Positions 34,201 to 46,100 of a stretch of 64,000 nt of DNA are shown one piece after another. Origin of the DNA: Zychaea mexicana (taxonomy: Eukaryota; Mucoromycota; Mucoromycetes; Mucorales; Lichtheimiaceae); the NCBI RefSeq assembly GCF_025766255.1, contig NW_026516745.1, positions 140,758 through 204,757 on the forward strand. Reading direction: 5' to 3'. The translations under genes and the position numbers were made by a program. The notes under the pieces are model-generated. The model worked only from the letters and a program-made list of their open reading frames with translations, was not told where the DNA came from and made no database searches. Within the stretch, counting starts at the first letter, position 1. Each line of letters opens with the position of its first letter.

Positions 34201-37200
34201 AGTGCCTTCTAGCTCTGTGGCCCGAGCTGTTTGGCCGTATGTGAGGTGCATTAGCATGAACAAATCGCGTTGGATTTGTTCAGCTGTGGTGATGTAATTT
34301 TTAATGGTGGACAGATTGTAAGTTGTATTGTTGTTATTGGTTATATATTGAATATAAGTACGTGATAGGTGTGGGGTCGTGTGTATGTGCTGGAGAATAT
34401 GACTGAATTGGTGACGGAGGTTGTTCTTTGGGTCGGTGAAAAATGAATAATTGATGTCGCGATTGTTGAAATCGTTGTATAGGTGGATTGGTTTATTGTT
34501 GCGGAATTGAAGGAGATTGTCGAGGTTGATGTTAAAGGTGAGTTTGTTGATGTTTTGCTGTATACTGGTTTTTAAGTTGGTGACTAGGAGACGCAAATCA
34601 TGTACATGAATGCGCTCGTTCGTTTCGACCATAGCAAGTGACAGATGGTTTGTGTGTGGTGTCCATATTATTTTGTCAGTGACAAACTCTGACGAGTCAG
34701 AGATTGACGCAATCCGGCTGTATTCGGCAATAGCAGCATATGCAGACGACTTGCCATCGATCAAGTAATCTTGGTAATTTGTGGTAAAGCTAAAAAAGAG
34801 TTTGTTATGCAAGTGTGGAAGGTTTAATGTAGAATGGAAAAAGCAAAGAACTTACACTGTAATTAAGTTTTGATTTGTATGGCGTGTGTAAATATCGTTA
34901 AGTAAAAGTAAGCGGAACCAGTACTTGACTTGGGAGATTAAAGGTGCAATAGAGGTTACGTCTTTAAATTGCCCATTAAACTGCAAGGATGAAGCAATGA
35001 TGAAACGAGCAATAGTATATCCATTGGTTGCGACATCAAAACGTTTTTCTTCTTTCAATAATGCTATCCACAATTTACAGATTTCTGATTCAATCTGTGC
35101 GGCGGTGTGTGATGACAATTGGGCTGGATTGACATTTGCGGACAGTGTTGCGATATTGGTGAGTATGGTAGAAATAGTGGAAGACCAGGTACCCAAAACA
35201 AAAGACCAGTGAGGAGAACGACGGATGCGAAGTAAGAAGGTTAATAGATTGGCGCCAGTTTGGGTATACCATTGGATAGTGGGCCGCTCAAGTTGGTTGA
35301 ATCTATGATCAGGGAGTGGTTCGGAGAGCCTAAAGAAAGCAAATAAGTTAGAGTGGATGACTGAAACAAAGTAGATAGTTGCGACACTTACGTTTTCTGT
35401 TTAAGATAACGACGAAGGGTTTAGTCGTTTTCGTGAATAGAGTTGTGCAAGCGGACAAAAAGCTGCTTATTAACTTTTGCTACAACTTTTAGCACATTTT
35501 CCTCTGCATGGATTTTCTTTGTTAAATCATAGATAGTGATAGGGATGTTTCTTGATGTGCGATTAGGATGTTGTTGTTGGTGTTGGTTGTGTGCTAGAAA
35601 GAGAATAGTGAGCAAGTTGACAATGCTATAAATGTAGAATAGCTATCAAAGTAAAAAAAAGTACCTGTTTTCCACTGTTCGACAATGTCATACCACTTTG
35701 TGTGAACAAAAAACCATGGGATCAGCTTACGGTCGGTATCAACGTTTGACGTTTGGCCAAAGGCAGGTTCCAGACGAGTAAAAGCATTGGTAATGATTGC
35801 ATGATTGCTTAATAATGAAACATCTGGTGCAGGTACAGTGACAGTTGGTTGCTCAGTTGGTGCAGCTACTGGCAAATCACAATTTTTACAGTGGCGCTGT
35901 ATAACTTCAAAGTTGGTAGACTTGAAGCCACAACGGCAATGCACATAGTGCTTAGCATCAACAAGAAGTGTAGTTACTTTTCCTATAAAGTGATTAGTAT
36001 TTCAATGCAATATAAATGGTAGATGGTATAGGAAAGATACACACCATGATCGTTTGGATATTTAACATTAACTTTTTTCTGGTGTGTTTTGCGAATATGT
36101 CGCTTACGAGCAGATTTTGAAGAAAAATATAAAATGCATTCATCGATACCGCAAAGAATACCAGAATGCTGTGTGGGTTGCGATGTACCCAGGTCTGTAC
36201 TGTCGCTTTCACTACCGCTGTTGTTGCTAGATTCACTCTCTGAACCACTAGATGTTGAGGAATGTACTGAACAACTAGGGTTATAGTCACTGCCGCTATC
36301 GGGTATGTTTGCATCAATAATTTTTTGGTGTAGACGGTGGGTAAATGACGATGTTGATGAAGGCAGAGCTGATTGGTGATGAGATGCCTGGGCAGAAAGT
36401 GGTGTAGATGAGATGGTAGGAGCTGGACGTCTTTTGAAGACTATAAAGATGTAAGAAATTAGAGATTGTAAAAGAGTAAACTGACTATGGATACATACTT
36501 TTGCTTGGAGTTGTAGTTTTGCAATTATCTGAAGTATTTTGAAAGTTTGACGATTGAATTATTTTCAGTAAGTAGAAAATGACAGTGTGAATACTTTTAT
36601 AAGTTTACCTTGGCTGATATCTGAACACTCTAAAATTGCAATTGAAGACTTTTGGGTTGATTGCAATACCGGTTGCTGTGTATGTACAGCACTGGGCTGA
36701 GCCCGGAACTTTCCTTTTTCCAAGGCTGAGCGACGAGGAGCGACTAGTGGCTGGTTTGTATGTGTACTAGAGATACTAGAACGAGCATTTCCTACTAGAG
36801 AGCTTGATCCTACAACCTTTCTTTTTTTCAATAAAGGAGGGGAAGCAGCCTTTGGAGCTAAAAAAAGAAGTGCATTTTCATTTTCAGAGAATCAGATGTA
36901 AATAGGAAAGAAAAATGAGAGAGGAATGATATTTACGAGTAGCAGCCTCTTGGGAATCGTCCTAGCTAAAATCCGAAGGAAGACTTTCCAAGGAGTTTCT
37001 ACGTTCCGGACGAGGTGAACGATTACCCTGACGCACAGGGGGCAAAGCAATAGCTAGAGAAGTCAACAAGGGAGATGATTGGGCAGCAGGCAAAGCAGGG
37101 AAAGGCTCTTGCTGCGGCAGCGAAGGCGAAGGCAAAACCGAGTTTTCAACAGGCAACTGGCTATTACCAGTGACGGACGACTTGGCAAACGAAGCCTACG

Positions 37201-37243
37201 AGCGGACCTTGGAAGTGTAAGAGCTAGAGTTGTTGGCAGACAT
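31286..37243 (-). pseudogene. C2H2-finger / RecQ-type helicase gene (telomere-linked helicase type), 13 exons with premature stops
   Basis: Thirteen exons join in perfect phase: 37243-36937, 36857-36609, 36528-36499, 36440-36045, 35982-35665, 35593-35392, 35329-34856, 34789-34010, 33954-33584, 33514-33308, 33245-32034, 31986-31895, 31822-31286. Together they give about 1724 codons. The product has a Ser-rich, basic N-terminus; a C2H2 finger (CGIDEC...HIRKTH); a second Cys/His region (HCRCGFKSTNF..HCKNC); a large middle domain typical of fungal subtelomeric helicases (TELEGTLLQNTTHATRNLYW, FIPHSLVRLFLNYITF); and a RecQ core. The core shows QPTGSGKS, VVIDEVHTA, LLLSATIPP, MVATSAFGAGID and QETGRSGRSG, then a Cys-rich segment. 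A C-terminal Cys/His region ends at TAA 31286. Six in-frame stops interrupt it: TAG 37196, 36962, 31664; TAA 35421, 33762, 32422. Two opposite one-base frameshifts (near 32785 and 32430) lie in the helicase core. This copy cannot make the full protein under the standard code. Confidence 0.82.
36499..36528 (-). other. 30-nt microexon of the RecQ-type gene
   Basis: Exon 3 of the model is only 30 nt, flanked by CAG/GTATGT-type sites. It carries the reading phase correctly from exon 2 (ends one base into a codon) to exon 4. Without it the acceptor of exon 4 would follow exon 2 in the same phase, so it could also be skipped. Confidence 0.55.
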
Positions 37244-37289
37244 ATTTGAATTTTAAAAAAAAAGGGGTTTTTGAAAAAGCTATTGTTAA

Positions 37290-37984
37290 ATGATTAGTAT
37301 AAGTATTTACATCGGAATCACGTAAAAAAAGAAAAGGAAAAAGATGATTTTCAAATAATGGCTAAAGAGTGAAAATGTAACTGAATGGCAGAAATGGAAA
37401 GAGAGGGGGAAAATCCACCTAAATGACCCAAAAGGAAAGAAGGGAGAAAAATCTACCAAAAGAACAGAAAAGGAAAAAGAGGGAAAACTCTACCCAAGTG
37501 ACTGAAAAGGAAAGCAAGGAGAAAAATACACCAACATGACTAAAAAGGAAAAAAGGAGAAAAATCTACCAAAGTGACTAAACAAGAAAGAAAGGAGAAAA
37601 ATCTACCAAAATGACTAAATAGGAAAGAAGGGAGAAAAAACCCACTAAAAAGACAGAAAAGGAACTAGGACTTTTATATAGTAAAGAGCAGCTGTGCACT
37701 TACATTTTAGTAACTAAAAGTTGGGGGAAGGAGAAAAGTGTTTCAAACGTTGGCTCTTTATATACTTTTTTCTGGCTTTGGAAAACGGAGCTTTAAAGAG
37801 ATGGTGACTGGTTTTGATAGATTCCAGAAGGTTCTACAGTATCTTAGGAATTTTTATCAAAAGGCTATTGTTAGGTATATTTTTTGTTAAGACATGTTTT
37901 TTATATAAGACATTGATGATTTTATTTAGTGGAAAAAGATAAGAAAGTTATGATGAAAAGGGAGAGAGAGACAAAATGTATTTT
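37290..37984. repeat. Intergenic purine-rich tandem repeats upstream of the RecQ gene
   Basis: From about 37390 to 37665 a ~38-bp unit repeats (AAAGGAAAGAAGGGAGAAAAATCTACCAAAATGAC with variants), six to seven times. A TATA-like ACTATATAAAAG reads on the minus strand at about 37673-37684, roughly 430 bp before the start codon. The tract lies between two genes pointing the same way and may be their spacer and promoter. Confidence 0.6.
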
Positions 37985-39637
37985 CTAATGACCAAAAGTA
38001 TGATAAAAATGGCCATAGGCACGTTCTTGACTCTTAGCTTCAGCTATCATATTTACTAATAACTGAATATGATGTAGGAAGAAGCCAATATTCTCAAACG
38101 GTGTCAAGTAGTTCATTGTAGGAATTATAGGTGTAATCAAAGGATGCAAAGGAGAAAAGTCATTTTCCTCCAAATAAGCCCAGTTATCCGAGGAGAACTA
38201 AAGAAAGTATGTTAGCAGGCTGTTCAATATTTTATTAATTTTCTTATTTTTAATTTATTTTATATATTTAGTTATTAAGTTTTATTTTTAAATAATAGAT
38301 AATGATCATTATAATTAGGGGTGGTGAGAGAAAATCTTTGATTTTTGATGACGTGGGTAGCTGGTCATTGAGACAGTAGTTGAAACCTTAGAATAACGGT
38401 AGTTATTCCAAACATTTGTCTACAAATGCCTTATAAACAGTGTTCTTAGTAAAAAAGCAGGGTGAGAAAGAAAAAGGTTACGTACGGAGAGGAAGAAAGG
38501 CTAGTTAAACTTGTCTGAAAAGAGGATTGGCCAGGCGCCAGCTTGCTTGTAGAAAGCCAGCATACGATAACCGACAGTTATTGTATGGCTAGGCTTGGCA
38601 GATCTTGGCAATCCAACTAGAAAAAGAGGAATTAGCAATAATTTGTGTAAGTTTGTATTTGGGAAGTACCTTTAGCCAATTTATTCAGTTCTCTCTTATA
38701 GCCAAGTTGATTTAGATTACCGCCATTCTTGTAGTAGAGGTAAGCACACAAGATGGCACGGACGGACTTTATCAATTTTTGGTCTAAGGCTTCGAACGGT
38801 GTTCCGCTGATTGCATGGTTGATGATTTGCTCTGGTCACTGTTCGTTGTAGTTATGGATGTAACTAAAAAAGTTGACGCCTTCTATATCTTGGTCTAGGT
38901 GAATACAACAAGCTGATGCAGTAGCAACTGTAGTGGTATTCAGCTCAAGGATGACTGAAGTGAGAGGAGCACCATGTCTAGGGGTAGCCAAAGTATGGAA
39001 CTTCTTGTAGACTATACTTAGATGAAGGAATATTAATAGACTGAGAAATAATGGGATAAAGAAAGGTTACCTTTAGCTAGTTGGTTACTTGTGGACCAAA
39101 AATTGCGGTAGAAGGGGTCTTCACGCATTGCTGCTTCCTAGGGTTGGAGTTCCTCAACGTTGGAGCTATATATTATTTAATTTTAGTAAGGAAATGATCA
39201 TTTTAAGTATTAAAAATGCTTACGCTTCATCTTCAGTAGGAGTCAAGTAGACGACTTCTTCTTCGACATCTTCTTCTTCGACATCTTCTTGTTCTTGTTG
39301 TTGTTGCTGTTGCTGTTGGACCAGAGCTTCACAATCAGCCTCCAATTGCATCAGATCGTCCAGATCAGCCAAGTAACCTCTAAGGGTCTTCTTGGTAGTT
39401 TCAATAGGGACTAATATAACTATGTAAGTTTGTGATGATTTTGTAGTTAGCAGTTAGTAGTACTTACCACGATCCATTGCCTCTAAAATGGCTTCTAAGG
39501 TGGGCTTGAGAGTGGCATTGGGGACTAGTGAATGGGATATTAGTTTTAATGGTTCATATTTTGTTCAAGTTATAAGTAAACCTACCATTGACGGTGACTT
39601 TGTGGAGAGTGGTGAAGAGCTGGCAGTCGATAGGCAT
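37985..39637 (-). pseudogene. Unrecognised seven-exon gene with acidic/poly-Gln N-terminus, three premature stops
   Basis: Seven exons join in phase: 39637-39586, 39524-39468, 39410-39224, 39165-39071, 39011-38670, 38616-38486, 38197-37985, giving 358 amino acids. The N-terminus (MPIDCQLFTTLHKVTV) leads to a poly-Gln run and an EDVEEEDVEEEVV acidic stretch. A middle domain follows (MREDPFYRNFWSTSNQLAK, HGAPLTSVILELNTTTVATA, FEALDQKLIKSVRAILCAYL) and then GYRMLAFYKQAGAWPILFSD. The end is a Gly/His/aromatic C-terminus. Stops interrupt it at TAG 39138, TGA 38836 and TAG 38501; the splice phases carry on unbroken after each. I do not recognise the family. It points the same way as the RecQ-type gene 740 bp downstream and has a similar purine-repeat upstream region, so the two may belong to one repeated locus. 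Confidence 0.65.
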
Positions 39638-39659
39638 TTTGAAAGAGCTATTAAAGAGG

Positions 39660-40095
39660 ATTAAGATAATGTAGAGGATTAAGATGATTTAGAGGTGAAA
39701 ACATTAGTAAAAAAAGTGTAAAATGGAAATAGCATGTCAAGGAGCATGTTTAGAAAGGGGGTAAAGATGGCAATGAATAGAGCGAAAAAAATGAGCAAAG
39801 AAAGCTTAGTAGCCCAAGGTTGCTTTATATGGAAGAAGAGGAGAAAAAAGGACTGAAATGACTAATATGGAAGAAGAGGGGAAAAAAGTATCAAGTATCT
39901 AAATATGGAAGAAGAGTGGAAAAATCTCCCAACACCCAAATATGGAAGAAGAGGGGAAAAAAGTACCAGCTATCCAAATATGGAAGAAGAGGGGAAAAAT
40001 CTCCCAACCACCCAAAAAAGGAAATAACTTACCTTAAGTGAGAAAAGTGAGAGAAAGAGGGAAGAAAGATGAAACAGCAGTATTTATATATTTAT
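39660..40095. repeat. Purine-rich repeats upstream of the seven-exon gene
   Basis: Between about 39830 and 40015 a ~38-bp unit (AAATATGGAAGAAGAGGGGA, then AAAAGTACCAACTATCC) repeats five times. A TATA-like element on the minus strand lies near 40078-40095. The layout parallels 37390-37684 before the RecQ gene. Confidence 0.65.
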
Positions 40096-40216
40096 TACCT
40101 AAAAATGACGTCAAAAAAAACCGTCACAAAAAAACCGTCACAAAAAACCGTCACAAAAAAAACAAACGTCACAAAAAAAAATAAAACGTCACAAAAAAAA
40201 GACGTCACATTACCAT
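40096..40216. promoter_or_regulatory. Cluster of CRE-like TGACG/CGTCA motifs
   Basis: Seven occurrences of CGTCA within about 110 bp, spaced by poly-A runs (units such as CCGTCACAAAAAA), including ACGTCA and full TGACGTCA-like cores at both ends. CREB/ATF-type bZIP factors bind this core. The cluster sits 460-580 bp upstream of the minus-strand gene start at 39637. Regulation is inference. Confidence 0.45.
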
Positions 40217-40276
40217 TACGAAATTTCTATGTGATTTTTCGAGGATAGTTTTTAAGAAAAACTATCTGTTAGGGCC

Positions 40277-40745
40277 TAGAATCATTTTCGGTATGGCAAC
40301 CTGGTCGCCACGACGAAAATAATGACAACGATGACAACGAAAATTTATTTCAAGTAGCGACCGATGACAACGGAATGACAACGGGATTTAGCTAATGTAA
40401 TTGGTGGAAAATGGGCGAATTTACTAGGGAATAGCAAAGGGTGCTCTACTTTTTCTTTTTCTCTACCACAAAAAAAAATACTTTACCATATTCTTTTTTT
40501 AATGTAAAAGTGAAGACGGTTTCAAAAAAAAGGTAACATATTTTATGACGACCTCGCTGGAGAACATTCAGGCATTGGGGAGGGAGGCTATGTTTTAATT
40601 AGTAGATGGAGCAGAATTATGCTGACGGATTTTGTTTCTATGGGAAATGGACTCGCTCCAACGATTACTGTTTAAATCTGGTGTAAATCTACAAGGAAAA
40701 GAGGTAAAGGCCAGCCTTCTTTTCACTCATGAACATTCTTACGGC
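40277..40745 (+). repeat. Palindrome-headed ~470-bp repeat, copy D
   Basis: Palindrome at 40281-40323 with several arm mismatches, then the same ordered blocks as copies A-C, about 20 kb away from them. Confidence 0.85.
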
Positions 40746-41165
40746 CTAGTGCCTCTTTTTTTTTGTTTTTTATCTATTGATTTCCTGTACAATGTATAGC
40801 CAAGATGGACAATAGTGGTGCTATTTTATATACAGCAACATATATGAGCAGCAATAACCACACAAAGCGACAACGGTCTCACGATCTACTGATTCAAATT
40901 GTACATAACAACCACTAATCGAACATGCAGCATCTTCCGAACACGACGATTGTTGTAGCATGTCTCTGCGATGATTTTGGAAGGAGTAACAGTAGGAACG
41001 GTGGTGGATATTGTTATACACCAGCAGCAAAAATAGCAGTAACAATCACGAAGACGACGACGGTCTCATGATACACTGATTCGAATTACACACAACGACT
41101 ACTAATCGAACGTGCAACGTCTCCTGAACACAACGATTGTTGTCGCGTGTCTCTGCGATAGGCTA
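40746..41165. repeat. ~195-bp satellite-like units after copy D
   Basis: Two diverged units (GACAACGGTCTCACGATC at 40870, GACGACGGTCTCATGATA at 41058) with GTTGTAGCATGTCTCTGCGATG blocks, as after copies A and C. Confidence 0.7.
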
Positions 41166-41584
41166 ATGAGCAATATAGGTACCCCCCCTCTAATTATAGA
41201 TAGAGTCATCCATCGGACCTCAAATTTTACCTATATCTAGTTCAGTATCTGAATTTTTATATCTCTAATTTTCTAAGCCACAGCACAGAAATTGCAAGAG
41301 AACCAGCCATTGAAGCTAAGAGGTTAGTTTTTGTGAAAGTTCACATTTTTAAAATTTTGAAGTTTTATATAATTAGGTATAATAGCTACAGAAACATACT
41401 ACTAAAAGCTATATCATAGCGAGATGTGTTGAGCTCAGAGAAATACTAGAAGATAAGTAATCGTTACTATGATATCTAAGGGATAAGGGTATATTTGATC
41501 GAAATTTCAATTAGAGAAAGATATAAAGCTCAAGAGTTATCAGTAGTAAGTTCATTTAAAGTGACTAATAATAATTGCATTTTA

Positions 41585-41700
41585 TAAAAGAACCTTGTTA
41601 CATGGGAAAAAGAAACCTTGTTACATCGGAAAAATAAACCTTGTTATATGGGAAAAAGAAACCTTGTTATATGGGAAAAAGGATGACATATACGGGAATG
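41585..41700. repeat. Short tandem repeat, about 22-24 bp
   Basis: Four to five units of AACCTTGTTAYATGGGAAAA, just left of the outer TIR element. Confidence 0.8.
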
Positions 41701-42773
41701 TAGATGACAAATATAAATCTGTGTGAGAAGAATGCAATTCCCTTATTCCGGCCCGGAAATAAGAGTTGGGTGTTCCCCCCATAATTTTTTTGGGATTTCA
41801 AGGTCAGCCACTAGAGGCACTGTGCTAGGCAGCAATGTAGTATTTCAGAGAGGGAAAATTTCACCAAGTGCATGTGCTTCTTATATAAAAAGTTTTTTTT
41901 CTCTTAAGTTCATCTCCAAGCATTCTTCAAGCTCTAGCTACAACAACCCTTTCCAAATTGAGGATTTGCACAAAAGGATCAACTTGGTGACGGATTCTTA
42001 TGGTAAATGTCTCAGATGGAGGAAGGAAAAAGACAGAGAAAGTTTTTTTTCTTTACTTTGTATAACATGGCAGTAACAGCGTGATTGATAGTTGCTTTTT
42101 CTACACTTTACAGAACAGGTTCATCGTCACTGCACACCCATTCGCAAGGCATTTGACAGTAGCAGCATTATTAGCATCTGTCCACAGCTCATTTACATAT
42201 GAAATCAGGATTATTGACTTGGTACAAAATGGAACAAGCTTTTTTTCTCTTTGCATATGTATAGCCCTGTAAACAAAAAGTAACAATCGTTTGTTAATAT
42301 ATTTCCCGTCTATAGGACATACAGTCGAGGCATCACAGGTCATGGCATTACTGATGGATCCTTTGAACTCATTCACTGCAACGGCTCAAGACTAATAACT
42401 TAGTGAAATGGAAGAGGTAAGGGTTATTCTTTTCTTTATGCTTTGCAAGGCGCTGCAAAAATAACCAACACCGTTCTTGCTTATCTTCAACTAGTCCTAC
42501 CAACTATTCAGTACATGGAGCATGCACAACTACTGCTAGCAGCACAGTTTGGACTCATTATGGTAAAATGGTTAAAGTGTTAAGGAGGGGGGGGTGACTC
42601 TTAGTTTTATGTTTTTGGTAAAATTATAAATATGTAAAAAATTATAAGTAATATAATTTTTAAGTATTTAAGCGGTCCCTGCCTCGCTTCGCTCGGCTGA
42701 ATGAGCCCCTCCGCTTCGCTCCGTGTCATTCAACGGGAACGCGTCGCAAGGGGTTCCCCCCTTGACCCCCAGG

Positions 42774-42793
42774 TTGGGGGGCAAGCCCCCCAA
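42774..42793. other. Perfect 9-bp-stem hairpin near the Helitron 3' side
   Basis: TTGGGGGGC, loop AA, GCCCCCCAA. A neighbouring AAGGGG/CCCCTT hairpin lies at about 42748-42763. A hairpin near the 3' end is a Helitron hallmark (termination of strand transfer), though here it lies more than 100 bp inside the presumed end. Confidence 0.55.
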
Positions 42794-43137
42794 ACCCCCC
42801 TCTCGTTGCTTATTCATGGCTGAATCAGTGATCTTGAAGTATTCAAGCCTAAACAACTTCGCTTTGCATATTACTAAACCCTAACTGCTAAAGCACCCGA
42901 AACCCTACATTACTCTAATGTGTTATGTGTTATCAATTGTAAGTATAAGTACATAATATATGTTCGGTATGAGTGTAAAAGAAGAGAAATCTAAGTATTG
43001 AAATGGGATTAAAAAAATAAATTAGAGTAGAGTGAAGTCAATGGAAAAATGGAAAAGAGAACTATATGAAGCAACGGAAAGAGGGACAGTATATCAATAG
43101 TAATGGATAGAGAAAAGCATAAATGCTCGTATATGAG

Positions 43138-46100
43138 TTATAGAAGAACTTCATTATATACAACATTTCTTGTATTGAGCCCAGGTTGATCAGGTGAAGT
43201 AGAGTTTTCTGGATCGACCATAATGTGGATGGCAGATGGTCTACGGACCCGAGACATTGCTACATATAGGAGGCCATGTGTAAATGGCGGCTCTGGTAGG
43301 TAGAGACCAACGCTGTCAAAAGTTTGACCTTGGGCTTTGTTGATTGTCATTGAGAATGCCAATCGAACAGGGAACTGCGTTCTTTTGAATTGTATTGGGC
43401 AGCGGGCTTGCGACGGTGTGAGGGTGATGCGCGGAATTAGAACAATTGTGCCAGTTTGTGGTCCAGTGGCAATCTCGGCTTCAAGGACATATCGGCGGAC
43501 AGAGCGAACAATCAATCGAGTACTATTGCAGAGACCATTTCCAGTATGCAAGTTTCGTAGCAACATCACTGGGCAGCCAACTTTAAGCTTGAGGCAATGT
43601 GGTGGAAGGTCGGATGGATCAAGGGAATTGAGGAGTTCAGGAGGGTAAGCAATTTGGTCCTCTGGATCGTCGACCGAGTCAGCACTTTTTACCTCCTCAA
43701 GGTATTCACCTGGAAACTGATCGAGAACCCGCTCGTTCAGAACAGCAACATCCTTGTTTTTAGGTGTCAAAATTGCACGACTGGTTAGAAAATCACGGTC
43801 CACATTTGGTGAGTTCAGATCACCGAACACAACGTCAATGAGCTCGTTAGTGTTGTAACGCGACATCAGCATTTGGCGAGGAATTAAGACTCTATCTTCT
43901 GTATTTGGAACTAATGGCTCAGCACCATCACCAATTCGAAGTAGGTATTCGGCAAATTCGCGTAGCTCTGTAGCATCAGCTGTATGAGCAGCTTGCTGAA
44001 CACGCATATTATTGCGTAAGTGGTGGACTGTAACATAGCGCCAAATCGCAGTAGCTCTGTTCAAGCATTGCTCGACAATTTGCGGGCGCTCAGCATTCGG
44101 AATTACAGGAAGGACCTATTCAAAACATAAGACAATATTAAACCGTATGCCGATGTGCTCCCATTGTTAACTCTGACCACCCCAAACCTTAGTGCTAAAT
44201 TAAGGTCATACCTGACGAAAATCACTGCCAAACACAACAACTTTACCGCCAAAAGGGACATCAGCAAGGGCAGGATCCTCAGTGCGCATGGTATCTTGTA
44301 TGCTCCGGTTCACAGTTTCGATGAGGTCGCGGCTTATCATGGACGCTTCATCCCAAATAATGATACGCGCCATTTTAATTAATCTTGCTGTGTCAGATCG
44401 AGGTGTAAAACTGCACATAGACGTTCGATTCACCTCCAATGGAATCTTGAAGGTTGAGTGAGCCGTACGTCCTCCATCCAACAAAAGAGCTGCTGTACCA
44501 CTTGTGGCCACTGCAAGGGCGATACCATCAGCGCGCCGGACATTTTCAAGTATAGCATTGAAAAGATATGTCTTTCTAGTTCCTCCAGGGCCGTCAACAA
44601 AGTGCAGTTTGGGCTCGTTTTGGGGAGCATCGAGAGAGCGAATCACAGCATCAAAAACTGTTTGCTGATCCTCATTGAATTGCAGCTGACGCTGAGGCTG
44701 TAAAGCCAGACGTGCTATCAATCGACGGTGCTCGCGGATGAGCAAAGGCTCTCCAGCACCGACGTCATCATCCTCATCATCAGGCTCTGGAACAACGAAT
44801 CCATCAAAATCTCGCAGTGATCTCGATAACTGAACCATGACGGATTCGATTTGCAGTAAAGCGCGGTTATATATGGCATCTGTGAATTGCAAACTTTGAT
44901 CGTTCATGTCCTGACGTGCAGTGTGAAGATAGTCTTCCGCCATACTATCACGATGATCTAACCACAAAGCATAAGGATCTTCAGGATGGCAAAACACCAA
45001 AAGGATAGCAAAAAGCCGCCGTAATGCATGTGGTTGCTGGTAAGTGACTGCTTGGTCCATACAATCACTCCATTCTTGCTGGCCGGTTAGAAGACCAAGG
45101 CGTCGAGCAGTGGCCTGGAAAGTAGGCAGGATCTCCTGTTCTGGAGTACCTTTGTTGATTGTGCGCATGTCAACAAACGATGTCGCACCAGGGACATGAT
45201 AAAGTAAAAGTCGAAGATGGTACTTTTCTACTTCGCGAGGAGAGACAGCGTAGATACGACCAATGGTGCCATTGAAACCACGTTCACGAATTTTCCATCG
45301 ACGTTGAGCAGAAACAAAGACATGTCGTTCTGGAAAATCAGGGTATAAAATCGTGCGGGCATGCTCATACTCTTGGTTGTATTGAAACCATGCTGTAAGC
45401 GTGGTTTCGTGTGCCCGTCCAACGACTTCGGTAGGAGTTTCATCGTCTCCGAAATTCACTGTCTGCTCGTTTTCCAAATGAACCGCCAATCGCTGGTGTG
45501 CAGGATATTCATGGTGTAAGGAAAACGAAAACAGTCGCCAACATCCTTCCGAAGCAGAAACGTAGCGTGCGTCAAGAAAGGTTCGGATTTCATCGACCGG
45601 TTGTTCGTCATTCCCATTTGCATTTGCAGGATCGTTGTTGACTTGTTGTTGTACAACTGCGGCAGATGCACGATCATGACCTTTATAGAAATACTTGTAG
45701 ACGTATTTGATCGAATGAATAGACGTGCAAATTTCCACATTGATATGTGCATCATATTTGGCGCACAGGTAGATGTTGTGAGGGACCACCCAGCGATTGT
45801 CGAGTCTGATATTTCCTGGTTTCGTAACATAGTCTCTATTGTTACGTCGGCGGTACACAGGATAGCCATCGTCATTCATTGCCGTGTCCTCGTGAAACTC
45901 TTTAGGATATCGCTTTGTACATCTACCGTCTTCCATGCATGGGGATCGAGCATTTAACATGCCACATGGACCGTGCATCATATGCCGCTCAACAGTCGCA
46001 CGTGCAGTTGGATAGCGCTCAGCATCGGGGAGTTCAGCCGAAACGATATCGTCACAGTGAGCAGTTGTGCGTGGCGTGTCTTCGTCCGAAAGGATAAGCA

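Noticed and set aside
41723..42076. 117-residue protein overlapping the outer element's left TIR
   Set aside because: Its first third is TIR sequence also read, reversed, at 48746-48991. A possible two-exon reading (donor near 42003, acceptor near 42113) ends soon after and has no family likeness.
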